NCBI GenBank assembly: GCA_964019695.1
Contig: OZ026524.1
Location: forward strand, 15,182,309 to 15,246,308
Origin: Loripinus fragilis
Taxonomy: Eukaryota; Mollusca; Bivalvia; Lucinida; Lucinidae
Direction: 5' to 3'
DNA length: 64,000 nucleotides
This document shows, piece by piece, positions 27,301 to 35,651 of this stretch. The position numbers and the translations under genes are program-made. Within the stretch, counting starts at the first letter, position 1; each line of letters begins with the position of its first letter. Under the pieces are notes generated by a model, which did not search any database, was not told the origin of the DNA, and saw only the letters and a list, made by a program, of their open reading frames with translations.

Positions 27301-30300
27301 ACTGATGTCTATACCACGGTCCTGCAAACCAAAACTTATGAATATAAGAGAACTTCTTGGGGTATAGTTAGTGATAATCCTTGTTATCTTACATTGGATG
27401 TCATATAAAAATCTATCCTGAATGTGAGGGTGGGATAGAAAAATCCATCCCAAGGATCAAGGTTTGGAATGCTCCCGGGGAGTATTCTGCAGTACTTTTG
27501 ACCTGCATTAAGCTAACACATGGAAACCTTTGTTTTGTCTATTTTTGAGTGGCTGCTTCACTGTATATATTTAGACAGGAAATGCCATCAGCAGTACTTC
27601 CTGCCAGCCAAGAGTGACAGTGAAGTCATGTTTTGTTTACATAGTTATCAGGGACTTATAATCGATAGATGATGAGTGTATTAATCCTATCCCCAGGATA
27701 GGATTAATACACAAGTGATCTATCGATTCGCGCAAGTTCAAGTCGAGGGTACACATTAATGTTTTCTTTAACAATTGCAAACAAAATATATTATGTCACT
27801 GTCACTCTTGGTTGGCACGACAGAAGAAATCTTGTCAATATCCTTTTTCAGTTTATGGAGAATTACAGTGTCAGTTGATGGAGCCTTTTACACACCATTC
27901 AAGGCAATTCAGAATTGTCCTCTGCTGTCTCATCTGCTTATATTGGTAGCCAATATTACGAATAAAATGGATCAGACCAGACTGCTGTTCAGGGTTAAAA
28001 GTGTTTGCTTCCATGGCAAAATTATTCTGAAATGCATCTGGATAAATGCAGCAGATGCAATAAGCAGACAACATTTTCTGGGCTAAATATATTGGCTGTT
28101 GAAGGGTTGATTAAGAACTTTCCAAAAATAATGAAAAAAGTCAATAAGCAATGCTTATTAGATACCCCCCGCACAGTAAGAGTCAGAGAAAAACTTGTCA
28201 AGTTATAGTTCAAACCAGCAGACTTTAGTTTTGAAAAGAAGATTTCAGTATAATATGTGCAAATGAAAATTATAACACTCCTTCATGCATATGTTCAATG
28301 TGTCTACAGTGTATCGGCAAAGTATCAAATTGCTCCATTAAAAGCTGTGGTAGAAGTTGATTGGCCTATTAAGGCACCATCTATGCATATACAAAAGCCA
28401 TATTAGGGGAAAATTGTCTAAGTTCTCACAGCTGTCATTTTGTCAAAAATTATTTTTTCTGAACCAAACTCCTTCATGCATATGTTCAATGTGCTTACAT
28501 TGTATCAGCAAAGTATCAAATTGCTCCATCAAAAGCTGTTGTAGGAGTTGATCTGCCCATAAAGGCACCATCTATGCATATACAAAAGCCCTATTAGGGA
28601 AATATTGTCTAAGTTCTCACAGCTGTCATTTTGTCAAAAATTATTTTTTCTAAACCAAACTCCTACATGCATATATTCAATGTGTCTACATTGTACAGGA
28701 AAAAGTATCAAATTGCTCCATCAAAAGCTGTGGTAGGAGTTGATCGGCCCATAAAGGCACCATCTATGTATATACAAAAGCCCTATTAGGGAAATATTGT
28801 CTAAGTTCTCACAGCTGTCATTTTGTCAAAAATTATTTTTTCTGAATCAAACTCCTTCATGCATATGTTCAATGTGCTTACATTGTATAGGAAAAGTATC
28901 AAATTGTTCCATCAAAAGCTGTGGTAGGAGTTGATGGGCCCATGTATGGCCTATAATAGCATAAGCATAAAACCCTATATTAAAAGCCATTTAGAACTAC
29001 AAAGGGAAATTACTCTGATAGAATTGGCCCCTAGCCCTTACTTTTTTGTCTAAAAAATTTGTCTTGCATATATGAACATGTTTGCAAGGTTTAATGAAAA
29101 TCCAGCAATGACTCTTCAAGATATTAAGGAAACAAAGCGTTACGGACGGACGGACAACGTGAAAACAGTATACCCCCTACAAACAAAGTTTGCGGGGGGT
29201 ATAACTACAAACAAAGTTTGCGGGGGGTATAATAAGTTTCTACTAATATAGCAAGAAGTGAGCAAAGCTCACATACCCCCAGCGGTAGCCATCAGAGGTT
29301 GTAACACTTCAGAGAAAAGACAAAATTGTCAAAGATTTCATAATCCTAAATCAAGTAGTTTCTGAGAAAACTTTGATGAAAAATGTCCATATGTGTTACA
29401 TAAGAGCGACAGAAGGAAAAATTGAAAATTTGAAAAAAAGAGGGCAAAATGAGGATTAGCACCTTAATTTTCATTTACACAATACACTTTGCCTATCTGA
29501 AAGTGTACACAAACTTTCATAATCCTAAATGAAGTAGTTGCTGAGAAAATTCTGACGAAAAACGTCCATATGTGTTATATAGGAGTGACAGAAGGAAAAA
29601 ATGAAAAAAGAAATCAAAATGAGCTTTAGCATCTTTATTTTCATTTACACAATACACTTAGCCTACCTGAAGGTGTACACAAAATTTGAAAACACTGGCT
29701 CCAATAGGAACTGAGAAATCTGCGACAGAAATTTACATTGGAGAGAAAGAAAAATGAATAAAGGGACTGATAAGCAATATGTGGCTGTTTTTTTGTTACA
29801 CAATACAACTCATCACTATCAAGCTTTGTACCAAATTTCAGAATACTAACTCAAGTAGTTGCTGAGAAATCTTAGACAGAAAAAAAAGGTTGCAGACATA
29901 CAAACAGACAAACATAATTACAGAAAAGGCAAAAACTATATACCCCCTATATACTTTGTACTGGGGGTATAATGAGATGGTATACCTGGCATCCTCTAGT
30001 CAAAATATGCACATCAAACAAAAATGTGCTCATTTGTGAGCTTTCAACTCACAATGTTGAACACAATTCTGATTTAGCACAGTTAAACCTGTCCTAAGTA
30101 ACCTCACAAAAGAAGACAAAAAAATGGTTTTCAAGACCAATTACCACTTGATGCAGGTCAAAAGTATTGCAGAATGCCCCAAGGGAGCATTCTGCAATAC
30201 TTTTGACCCTCATTAAGCTACCGTTTGTCATTAAGATTTTTGTTTTGTCAATTTTTGAGTGGCTGCTTAAGACAGGCTTTACTGTACTCCCACGAATACA

Positions 30301-33300
30301 ATCATAACCCTACCTACCCCATCACATTCTCTGAGAACATCAGTTTTGAACTCAGCTAAACTGTCCTGTATATGTTTATCTGTGAGAGGCACCGACAGGA
30401 AGTGTGTAAATGGCTGTTTTTGTCTCCCAGAATCCAACAGCACTTCGACTCGTGTCTTTGCTGACAACACTCCATTTCTGTCGTGACCCACAATCACTAA
30501 AATAAATAAGAAAATATATGAAGTAACATGTACAGTCAAATTTTGAAGTCCATGGAACCAGGTTTTTGCTTTGACTTATCAGTAGTTTGAGGTAAAAGGA
30601 GTTGGTTCATAAATAACATTGGACCAAAATGTATGAGCCATGACATGAGACTTCCAACAATGTGGCATGTGCGACCAGCAAAGGCTCAGACCAGCCTGCG
30701 CATACGCGCAGACTGATCAGAGCCTTTGCTAGTCGCTTAAATATTCTGTGACTGTTAAGCTACTGACCGAACATCATTTGGAGTTTCTAAGCTTATAAGG
30801 AGGCTGCACTGGCTCGTCTAAGTCTACACTTGTCAAAATGCCATATTGTTGGAAATCACATGTCACAGCTCATATGTTGTTGGAACATAAACACACAGAC
30901 AGTTATTTTGAGATGGTACTTCTAAGTACCCACAACAAATATTCTAATGCTAAGGAAACAATGAAAGCGATAAGATATAAAATGCCCTATAATTAGTCCT
31001 TAAAGTGCCAATCATGACTGCAGCAGACGACAAATTTTGCGACATCTTTTCTAATTTTCAAAAAAAATAAGGTATGATATTTCATGAGAATCGTCTGCCA
31101 GCAGACGATTCTCATGAAATAATTCATACCTTATTTGTTACTTTTGAAAAAGCGATAAAATTTTAAATTGTCATCTGCTGCAAATTATAGGTGGCGCTTT
31201 AACTGTTAATATAAGTCCTGTGTATCCTTAATTTTATTTTGACTGAGGGCCGGGGTACTTTTAGACTTATATCAGTCGTAGATGTTGTTATTACTCCTAT
31301 GAATCCATACCAACCAATACCATTCCACATCTTATCTTTTGACGTATTCCAGTCCAGAATTTTAATTTATGCTGGCTCAAACATCTGAGATAGCAGAAGA
31401 AGAAAAGTATTTGAAAGGAAGGATTGATTTAGTTAAAAAAAAACATCAATATTAATAATATAAAAAACATCTATATGAATAAAATCATATCTCATCAGAC
31501 TTTATAAGTCTAGGGTTCTTTGAGCTATAACAGTTCCAGTAAGATTTGCCTGTAGCCAGTGGTATTCAGTGCTTCTGCTCCCTTAAAAAGAATTGAATTA
31601 ACTTTTTACACTGAACTTTATAAAAAAGAGGAAATTATAAAATTATTCTTCATATTGACATGGGCTAAGTCATAAGATCAAGAACCTTGAAGCACAAAAA
31701 ATCAACTGTCTAGAATTATTGGAGGGAGGTAAATAATTACAAACAAGAGAAAAAACACCTGCTTTTATAAGATTATTCACTTTTCCATGCTGTTTTCAGC
31801 TGTACTGAACATATTTATTGTAAAAACATAACTTAATTCTATTTTTACAAATGATTTAAAATGAGAAGAAAATTTTTTGAAAAATGTTCATAGTTACAGA
31901 CCTAGTCTCTTTAAAGATTGAAATAACCACAGGTGTTTGTAGTTATGTCCAAAAATATGTTATTGATGCTCAAGAAGGCTTTTCCCAGTTTCTTGCGAAG
32001 TTCGCAAGAAACTGTGAAAAGCCTTCTAGAGCATCAATTACATGTTTTTAGTCATAACTACAAACACCTGTGAAATAACTGATTACCAATATCTCCTTCT
32101 TGTCCCTGCCTCGGTATTCTAATCTGGGTTCTGGTTTCGTTTTCAAGTCTCTTCTTGGTCTCTCCTTTCTTTCCAATGATAAACTTGAGGAGCACACTTG
32201 GTGCCTCAATCTTAGACTTGTATCCATCCTCGGTCTCTTCCACCAGGCCCATATCTAATGTACATGTCTCGTCATTCCAACCAGCCGTGTCAGGGATAAA
32301 ATCTATAAATAAAAACATATCCCTAAATATTTAGACCAGATCAAAAGCACACTTGGTGCCTCAATCTTAGACTTGTAGCCATCCTCTGTCTCTTCCACCA
32401 GGCCCATATCTAATGTACATGTCTCGTCATTCCAACCAGCAGTGTCAGGGATAAAATCTATAAATAAAAACATATCCCTAAATATTTAGACCAGATCCAG
32501 ACCTCGATCTTTGCCTTGTAGCCATCCTCTGTTTCTTCAACCAGGCCCATATCTAATGTACATGTCTCGTCATTCCAAACAGATGTGTCAGGGATAAAAT
32601 CTATAAATAACATACATATGAGCCGCGGCAAAGATTTCCAACAATTTGACAAGCGTAGACTCTGACGAGCCTCTGCAGCCTCCTTTTAAGCTTAGAAACT
32701 CCAAAGTGTGTTCAGTCAGTAGCTTAACAATGCTTTTGAGCTCCACAAGAATATTCAAATTTTTGGAATGAATATGACATTTATTTCATCGAGTGCAGTG
32801 AAAAAGTTATATTTCATGAGTGGTGAAGCCACAATTGAAATGTATGTTTTTTCGCTTCATAAGATGAAATAAATGTCATACTCATTCCAAAAATTTGAAT
32901 ATTCTTTTTACTTTATACAATTTTGAAGCATTACAGATTTCTTTATTATATGATGTCACATTTATGATGATGTTGCATAATATGCGTCTGACTTCCAAAA
33001 CTGAAACTACAGGAGTTGGAGTAAAGAAAATGAAAATTTCATCAAATCCCGGCCATTTTATTACCAAACTGTTCCTTGAGATCCAATTAAGAAAAATAAG
33101 ATAATAAGAAAGTTGTAGGCGTTTGAAAATCTGAAGTGGGCTCACGAAAGTCAACGTATCCCATTTCATTTTGTATTTTAACATGCGAAATACAACTTTT
33201 TATAATTTCACAAGTGAAATATAACTTTTTCAAATATACATTATATTTAATGAATATTTTCCTGTATTTCATTACTTTGTACATAATGAAGATTACATAA

Positions 33301-35063
33301 ATAAACAGATATGATATTAATCTACCGATTATAAAGTCTCCCAAAACAGCCCCCAATTCCCAGGGGACATCATGGTCAGTGTTATTGAATAAGTCTAATC
33401 ATAAGGAATATCATTATATATGGTTTAAGGGTGGGGATCTGAACGTTTTCCCAGGTATTAAGCCTTTATGAAGTGAACAGGGTGGGGTATTCTGGGGCAT
33501 GCCCCGCAGGACTTCCCGGTCGGTGTTATTGAAAGCATCTTATCATAAGAAATATATATGGTTTAGGGGTAGGGAGCCTGAACGGTTTACAATATAATAC
33601 GCCTTTTATGAAGTGAACGGGGTGCGGCACATCCGGGCACGCCATGAGGGACTTCCTCGTCAGTGTTATTGAATGCATCTTATCATAAGAAACATGAATA
33701 TGTATGGTTTAGGGGTGGGGATCTGAACGGTTTCCGAGATATTAAGGGGGGGGATGCCCGGGCACATCCTCAGGGGACATTCTGGTAAGTGTTATTGTAT
33801 GCATCTTATCATAGGGAATAACATATACATGTATATGGTTTAGGGGTGGGGATCTGAGCATTTTCTGAGATATTAAGCCTTTTATTAAGTGAATGGGGTG
33901 TGGCACGCCACAGGGGACTTCCTGGTCAGTATCATAAGAAACATAAATATATATGGTTTAGGGGTGGGGATCTGAATGGTTTCTGACATATTAGGACTTT
34001 TGAATTGGTTGGGCCTGGGCATGCCTCCAGGTCAGCCCTTGAGTCAGGGATTTCAAATTTCAAACTTTCTTACAAAACTATATATCAATAATCATCATTT
34101 CAAAAAAATACAGACAAATCCCACGAGTGGTTAGTGAGAAATAGTCCAGACAAAATTTTGGCGGTATGGGCAAGTCTTAAGAGTCCAACATTTTGAATTT
34201 TGAAAACCTCTTGCACAACTTCACATCCATATCTACTGTATCCCCAAATTTCAAAACAATCCGTCCAGTGATTACCGAGAACTCGTCTGAACAGAATTTG
34301 GGCAGAAAGAAAAAAAAGTGGAAGAAAAGGAAGAAGAAGAGTAATGAAGGTTACATGTACATCAAGATTTCCACCAAAGCACCAGACTGAGACAGCAATG
34401 CATGTTCATTGAAATTCATCAAAAGAACTGGACAGTGCTTGAAATGATGTATTATAATGTTACAGTAAGTTACAGTAAGATATGCAGCACTCAAACTTTG
34501 CCAACTCTCTCATCTATTAATTTTAAACAAATAAACCAGCACATGAGATTTCGATATTGTCGAGCAACAAAGGCACAGCTTACAAATTAATATCTGATTC
34601 CTCAGCATTATAAGTAAAATAAGGACCACCATTTGGGTGATATTGTAGCAGGAGCCGACAAGCCAACAAACTCAGTGTCAGTGGAAAAGCATGCTCACCC
34701 ACTAAAGGTGGTTTATTGCTTGTATATGCTAACTTTACTTGCATCACAAACAACAGGATTTCTAATTTGCATTATGCCATAGTATACACACAGTACATCT
34801 AATATGTTACACAAACATATTATACCCGTGACTGAAAACCGTCACAATATCATATTAGTGACCTTAGGAAAATTTATGGAGGCCAGGTGCAGAATGATCA
34901 CAATAGGTCAATTTTAAGAACTTCAAGCTGAGGTGAGTTAGAAACAATTCAAAGCATTACCTGTTACATCCTGATCTGTGGTCTCTGTATCCTTGTTTAG
35001 AATGGGATTCTTCCTGTAACGTCTGTTACCAACACGGATGATGGGTCGGACCATTATTTCCAT
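9188..35063 (-). CDS. ASCC1: ASCC1, activating signal cointegrator 1 complex subunit 1 (7 coding exons, complete)
   Basis: Joined coding exons in transcript order: 34961-35063, 32087-32302, 30318-30496, 27185-27321, 18345-18458, 17163-17361, 9188-9304 (all minus). All junctions are GT-AG and phases match (1,1,0,2,2,0), giving 1065 nt = 354 residues plus TAG, close to the ~357 of the vertebrate protein. A KH domain covers about residues 62-115 with the GxxG loop at 78-81 (GKKG). The C-terminal 2H-phosphodiesterase/AKAP7-like domain carries HLT at 182-184 (KLHLTIG) and HAT at 278-280 (KLHATVMN). In known systems ASCC1 belongs to the nuclear ASC-1 complex with TRIP4, ASCC2 and ASCC3, linked to transcription coactivation and to ALKBH3-dependent alkylation repair. 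Introns are up to about 9 kb and full of transposons. Identity rests on alignment by eye along the whole length, from the N-terminal RNRRYRKNP-like segment to the SIHLSQR segment. Confidence 0.93.
9415..9655. mobile_element. MITE, ccttaaagcgccaa TIR family
   Basis: Ends taatccttaaagcgccaatc and ggccctttaaggattaa. The centre (9496-9563) is a hairpin with aacagtgtggacc outer arms and an actgctcctataggagcagt core. Subterminal gtcatctgct/agcagacg phrases recur in every copy (30997-31215, 59655-59900, 63890-64000). Confidence 0.8.
9742..9813. repeat. Hairpin module with cagtctgatcag arm
   Basis: gcaaacaatatggacccag pairs with aggattcatagtgtttgc, inner arms gattgctccc and gggagcagtc. Confidence 0.7.
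9814..10160. other. No gene seen
   Basis: AT-rich spacer between repeats downstream of the ASCC1 acceptor region. Confidence 0.4.
10165..10410. mobile_element. MITE, tatgagcc TIR family
   Basis: Ends tatgagcca...gagatttcca and ttgttggaattcacatgtca...ggctca, internal palindrome cagatcagcctgtgcatac / cacagtctgatcagagcc. Other copies are at about 11630-11868, 30638-30876 and a truncated one at 32607-32740. Confidence 0.7.
10430..11565. repeat. No gene; degenerate units of the ggtggccat type
   Basis: The phrase cctcctggtggccatctttt with gaccaatcaaattcatttta recurs near 10447, 10937 and 11105, like the element at 0.8-3.1 kb. A segment at 10735-10860 (attaagtttattaaac, ttttatctcttttcccc) also occurs inverted near 62645-62780. 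Confidence 0.5.
11630..11868. mobile_element. MITE, tatgagcc TIR family, second copy
   Basis: Contains the palindrome gatcagactgcgcatatgcg / caggctgatctgaggctttg and the family ends in reverse orientation. Confidence 0.65.
11929..14280. mobile_element. 2.35 kb TIR element with a 15 bp motif at ~340 bp periodicity
   Basis: Left end tataggggtgatttc...aatgcatcc matches the inverted right end ggatgcatt...aaatcacccata (14253-14280), about 28 bp TIRs with TA termini. Inside, GTCACAAGTGTAACA (or one-base variants) starts at 12112, 12532, 12696, 13043, 13383 and 13723. No coding signal is visible. Lies in ASCC1 intron 6. Confidence 0.65.
14381..14587 (+). mobile_element. tRNA-derived SINE, family A
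   Basis: A box tggctcagtggtagagtg and B box ggttcgagcct, body gtccttgagcaagacacatt, A-rich tail. An 8 bp target duplication cttggtga flanks it (14373-14380, 14588-14595). The tRNA-like head lacks a full cloverleaf acceptor stem, so it is not a tRNA gene. Confidence 0.9.
14833..15024. mobile_element. MITE of the gtgctcaaaag hairpin family, full length
   Basis: Ends ggtccagataagg and cttatctggagcc; centre ggctgctcaaaagaaccgtc / gacggctcttttgagtacc. Confidence 0.8.
15471..15537. repeat. Hairpin module, aaacagtttgg type
   Basis: gcaaacagtttggccccag, inner gatcaggcc...ggcctgatc, and ggatccaaactgtttgac. Related copies at 20302-20371, 57331-57363 (half) and 60475-60537. Confidence 0.75.
15967..16425 (-). 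mobile_element. SINE family B copy split by a hairpin MITE
   Basis: Body (gtaactgacaacaaccctt...gaatgacc) at 15967-16120 and head (catgatcaatctcc...ctacgaggccc) at about 16325-16415 are separated by a full hairpin MITE (16121-16316, atccagataagg ... tctggaggcctg). Confidence 0.75.
16955..17153. mobile_element. MITE, acagtaaagcctgtcttaag family
   Basis: TIRs acagtaaagcctgtcttaag and cttaagacag...actgta; central palindrome gcagaatgc / gcattctgc. Ends 9 bp from ASCC1 exon 6. Copies: 30080-30287, halves at 27465-27570 and 63481-63600. Confidence 0.8.
17163..17361 (-). CDS. ASCC1: ASCC1 coding exon 6 (second 2H motif)
   Basis: Starts LQCLSDRLVDKYMAKG and contains the second HxT motif in VKLHATVMNTIFRKDP (H278, T280), then RDRESFDANNVLK. 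Acceptor TTTTTAAG ends at 17362; donor GTAGGT starts at 17162. A MITE begins about 9 bp inside the following intron. Confidence 0.93.
17620..18074 (-). repeat. Decayed outer copies of the ASCC1 exon 5 array, one split by a SINE
   Basis: Block 17982-18074 keeps 93 nt and the donor but has an in-frame TAA (LEYM region) and other changes. The 17620-17749 block is more degraded and carries the same stop; a SINE sits between them (17750-17947). Decay increases with distance from the true exon. Confidence 0.8.
17750..17947 (-). mobile_element. tRNA-derived SINE, family A, inside the exon 5 array
   Basis: Reverse copy with flanking repeat cttcacctgttt / cttcatctgttt (12 bp, one mismatch). It splits one decayed exon copy, so the array predates the insertion. 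Confidence 0.82.
18103..18316 (-). repeat. Two open partial copies of ASCC1 exon 5 (121 bp tandem units)
   Basis: Exon-like blocks at 18224-18316 and 18103-18195 are each exactly 93 nt (31 codons) and are separated by 28 nt that keep GTAATA at the start and ACAAACAG at the end. Both are open in the exon 5 frame. The nearer copy differs from the real exon by a P-to-K change in NDPTDR; the farther copy also reads DELYTQ for DVLYAQ. Acceptor phase (AG|T TTA) and donor phase fit ASCC1. The 28 nt spacer is too short to be an intron, so copies could only act as alternatives. Confidence 0.85.
18345..18458 (-). CDS. ASCC1: ASCC1 coding exon 5
   Basis: Encodes PIMKHERLKVELRG, LEYMNDDPAEVDVLYAQV and NDPTDR, matching the conserved EYMNDDP...VDVLYAKV segment. 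Acceptor TTTCAG ends at 18459; donor GTAACA starts at 18344. The 3' part of this exon plus the start of the intron is repeated in tandem at 121 bp steps downstream in the transcript. A hAT-like element begins only about 75 bp before the acceptor. Confidence 0.9.
18534..21176. mobile_element. hAT-like 2.64 kb element, non-autonomous
   Basis: Termini CAAGGTTGTGCA and ...TGCCAACCTTG with an 8 bp duplication ccttataa (18526-18533, 21177-21184). Subterminal zones at both ends repeat tggcaaata phrases in opposite orientation. Inside: a ~107 bp direct duplication at 19224-19437 and a hairpin module at 18951-19031. No transposase is recognisable. Confidence 0.8.
19224..19437. repeat. 107 bp tandem duplication
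   Basis: Two copies beginning ttcatattttaacttaagac and ending aaatacccaacc, with a short third start at 19438. Confidence 0.85.
21735..21915. mobile_element. MITE of the gtgctcaaaag hairpin family
   Basis: Core gggtgcccaaaagaacc / gttcttttgagtaccc; the central half of the hairpin is deleted. Confidence 0.7.
22774..23592. mobile_element. 819 bp TIR element
   Basis: About 26 bp inverted ends: tattgagggactttaaaaac / gtttttaaagtccttcagta (shared core gactttaaaaacgcacca). The two overlapping opposite-strand ORFs inside (23019-23246) show no known motif. Confidence 0.75.
23745..24000 (-). mobile_element. Decayed SINE family B copy
   Basis: Retains gtaactgacaactgtcctt, aatgactgtagaaaattgtt and a degraded tRNA-like head near 23950. 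Confidence 0.5.
23995..24560. repeat. Two tandem copies of a ~305 bp unit
   Basis: Both begin cacgcacgatatgca and include cacgcaatgttgcccag and acaggtcatggaaagagca. Confidence 0.8.
25903..26885. mobile_element. Foldback-like element with inverted arrays of ggacaaaagcccact units
   Basis: Seven ~16 bp units (ggacaaaagcccact) at 25910-26020 and about six inverted units (agtgggcttttgtcc) at 26763-26871. An 8 bp direct repeat ctggtacg flanks the whole (25895-25902, 26886-26893). A smaller element, about 26060-26403, is nested inside. Confidence 0.8.
26060..26403. mobile_element. Small MITE nested in the foldback element
   Basis: Ends ccccaggggggtactctcat and gagtacccccaccccctagg, flanked by gacaaa on both sides. 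Confidence 0.65.
27185..27321 (-). CDS. ASCC1: ASCC1 coding exon 4 (first 2H motif)
   Basis: Encodes DRGIDISIFQNP, then the HxT motif in KLHLTIGCLVLL (H182, T184), ending at RQELVE. Acceptor TTTGCAG, donor GTAAGT at 27184. Enters in phase 0 and leaves in phase 2. Confidence 0.93.
27465..27570. repeat. Half copy of the acagtaaagcc MITE
   Basis: Right arm only: gcagtacttttgacctgcat to gagtggctgcttcactgta; 145 bp upstream of ASCC1 exon 4. Confidence 0.6.
27640..27870. repeat. Second copy of the palindromic repeat at 6690 (no mariner)
   Basis: Shares cagggacttataatcgatag, the hairpin around tcctatccccaggatagga, and cactgtcactcttggttggc. It reads through the point where the mariner sits in the other copy. 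Confidence 0.8.
28279..28945. repeat. ~191 bp tandem repeat, about 3.5 copies
   Basis: Each unit starts ctccttcatgcatat, contains agtatcaaattgctccat and ends gtcaaaaattattttttct. Followed by a duplicated accccctacaaacaaagt / ttgcggggggtata hairpin near 29170-29232. Confidence 0.9.
28946..29975. repeat. Dispersed repeat ending in ccccc/ggggg hairpins; no gene
   Basis: Contains two degenerate ~190 bp units (29370-29560, 29560-29720; tgtccatatgtgtta, gtgacagaaggaaaa). Ends ataccccctatatactttgt / actgggggtataatg. Confidence 0.6.
30080..30287. mobile_element. MITE, acagtaaagcc family
   Basis: cagttaaacctgtcctaag to cttaagacaggctttactgt, centre gcagaatgcccc / ggggcattctgc-like palindrome. Ends about 30 bp from ASCC1 exon 3. 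Confidence 0.8.
30318..30496 (-). CDS. ASCC1: ASCC1 coding exon 3
   Basis: Encodes VIVGHDRNGV, KTRVEVLLD and KQPFTHFLSVPL up to LRECDG: the end of the KH domain and start of the 2H-like domain. Acceptor TTTTAG ends at 30497, donor GTAGGT starts at 30317. A GTAG one codon further out would change phase, so the inner donor is chosen. Confidence 0.92.
30638..30876. mobile_element. MITE, tatgagcc TIR family, best copy
   Basis: Ends tatgagccatgacatgagac and gaaatcacatgtcacagctc; internal palindrome cagcctgcgcatacgcgcag. Confidence 0.8.
30997..31215. mobile_element. MITE, ccttaaagcgccaa family, long-hairpin form
   Basis: Centre is a perfect hairpin of about 31 bp arms around cgtctgccagcagacg (31075-31125). 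Ends gtccttaaagtgccaatc and gtggcgctttaac. Confidence 0.8.
31216..31940. other. No gene seen (ASCC1 intron 2)
   Basis: AT-rich; no exon or clear repeat recognised. Confidence 0.5.
31925..32075. repeat. ~150 bp palindromic element beside the exon 2 donor
   Basis: Arms cacaggtgtttgtagttatg and cataactacaaacacctgtg, centre gaagttcgcaag. The outer end is about 12 bp from the ASCC1 exon 2 donor (32086). Confidence 0.85.
32087..32302 (-). CDS. ASCC1: ASCC1 coding exon 2 (KH domain)
   Basis: Encodes residues 35-106, from DFIPDTAGW through the KH core LLKFIIGKKGETKKRLENE to QEGDI. Acceptor TTTATAG ends at 32303; donor GTAATC begins at 32086. Its 5' part is repeated twice more just upstream in the transcript (32346-32457 and 32500-32600). 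A palindromic repeat ends about 13 bp beyond the donor. Confidence 0.92.
32340..32602 (-). repeat. Two partial copies of ASCC1 exon 2 with its acceptor
   Basis: Copies at about 32346-32457 and 32500-32600 repeat the 3' end of the intron, the TTTATAG acceptor and the exon start through GYKSKIEAPSVL (nearer copy) or GYKAKIE (farther copy). Neither reaches the GxxG loop or a good donor. Spacing of the repeated acceptor is about 155 and 143 bp. Confidence 0.85.
32765..32905. repeat. Inverted-repeat element
   Basis: Arms ttttggaatgaatatgacat and atgtcatactcattccaaaa enclosing ttatttcat/atgaaataa. A related hairpin (accaaatatatttcatc) is at 56395-56500. Confidence 0.75.
33358..34020. repeat. ~125 bp tandem repeat, about 5 degenerate copies (ASCC1 intron 1)
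   Basis: Recurring phrases ggtcagtgttattgaat, atatggtttaggggtgggga, tctgaacggtttc and gggacttcctggtcag. Confidence 0.85.
34021..34950. other. No gene seen (ASCC1 intron 1)
   Basis: Contains a purine-rich tract at about 34300-34350; nothing else recognised. Confidence 0.45.
34961..35063 (-). CDS. ASCC1: ASCC1 coding exon 1
   Basis: Starts MEIMVRPIIRVGNRRYRKNP, like the conserved ASCC1 N terminus. ATG is at 35063-35061. The exon continues upstream as 5' UTR to an acceptor (TTTCAG) ending at 35089, so at least one noncoding 5' exon must exist. Donor GTAATG follows 34961; exit phase 1. Confidence 0.9.
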
Positions 35064-35126
35064 GTTTATATCTGATTGTCAGGTCACACTGAAACAAATA
35101 TGTCAACTGTGGACAAATAATCACAG

Positions 35127-35372
35127 ACACTTGGGGTCAGTAGATTTTGCTTTTTTGTATGCTTGAACACATACAGAAAAAATTGCCCTAGAACATATAT
35201 ATGGAAAACATTTGAAAAATTGCTTATTGCTCACGATGATCAAAATATTTTGATCATCATGAGCAATAAGCAATTTTCAAATGTTTTCCATATGTTCTAG
35301 GGCATTTTATCTAATATCTGTATGTGTTCAAGCATACCATAAAAACAAAATCTACTGACCCCAAGTGTCTGT
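35127..35372. repeat. ~245 bp long inverted repeat, just upstream of ASCC1 coding exon 1
   Basis: Arms start cacagacacttggggtcagt and end actgaccccaagtgtctgtg; centre gatcaaaatattttgatc. Nearly complete palindrome with a few mismatches. Confidence 0.88.
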
Positions 35373-35524
35373 GCAAAAATAGGTTTAATTGTAGCCTTCC
35401 CACAAAGACAGCTTGCCCCACATACGATTTACACCAGGTGGACTTACCCAAGTTATGACATACAAAGGGATCTAATGGGGTGTGGTTTCACTGGTTTGAA
35501 GTCCAAAAATTCATAATACCTGAT

Positions 35525-35612
35525 TTTATTAGGGAGAGATAATAGTAAATACAATTGGGGAGAGATAATAGTAAATACAATTGGGGAGAGATAAAAGTAA
35601 ATACAATTGAAT
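35525..35612. repeat. Short tandem repeat of ~29 bp
   Basis: ggggagagataatagtaaat plus acaatt, three copies. Confidence 0.85.
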
Positions 35613-35651
35613 TGTAAACAGGTGATGTTGTACAATACCGGGTACATGGAC

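Noticed and set aside
30312..30318. Alternative donor GTAGGG one step downstream in ASCC1 exon 3
   Set aside because: Would leave phase 1 and break the join to exon 4, which enters in phase 0.
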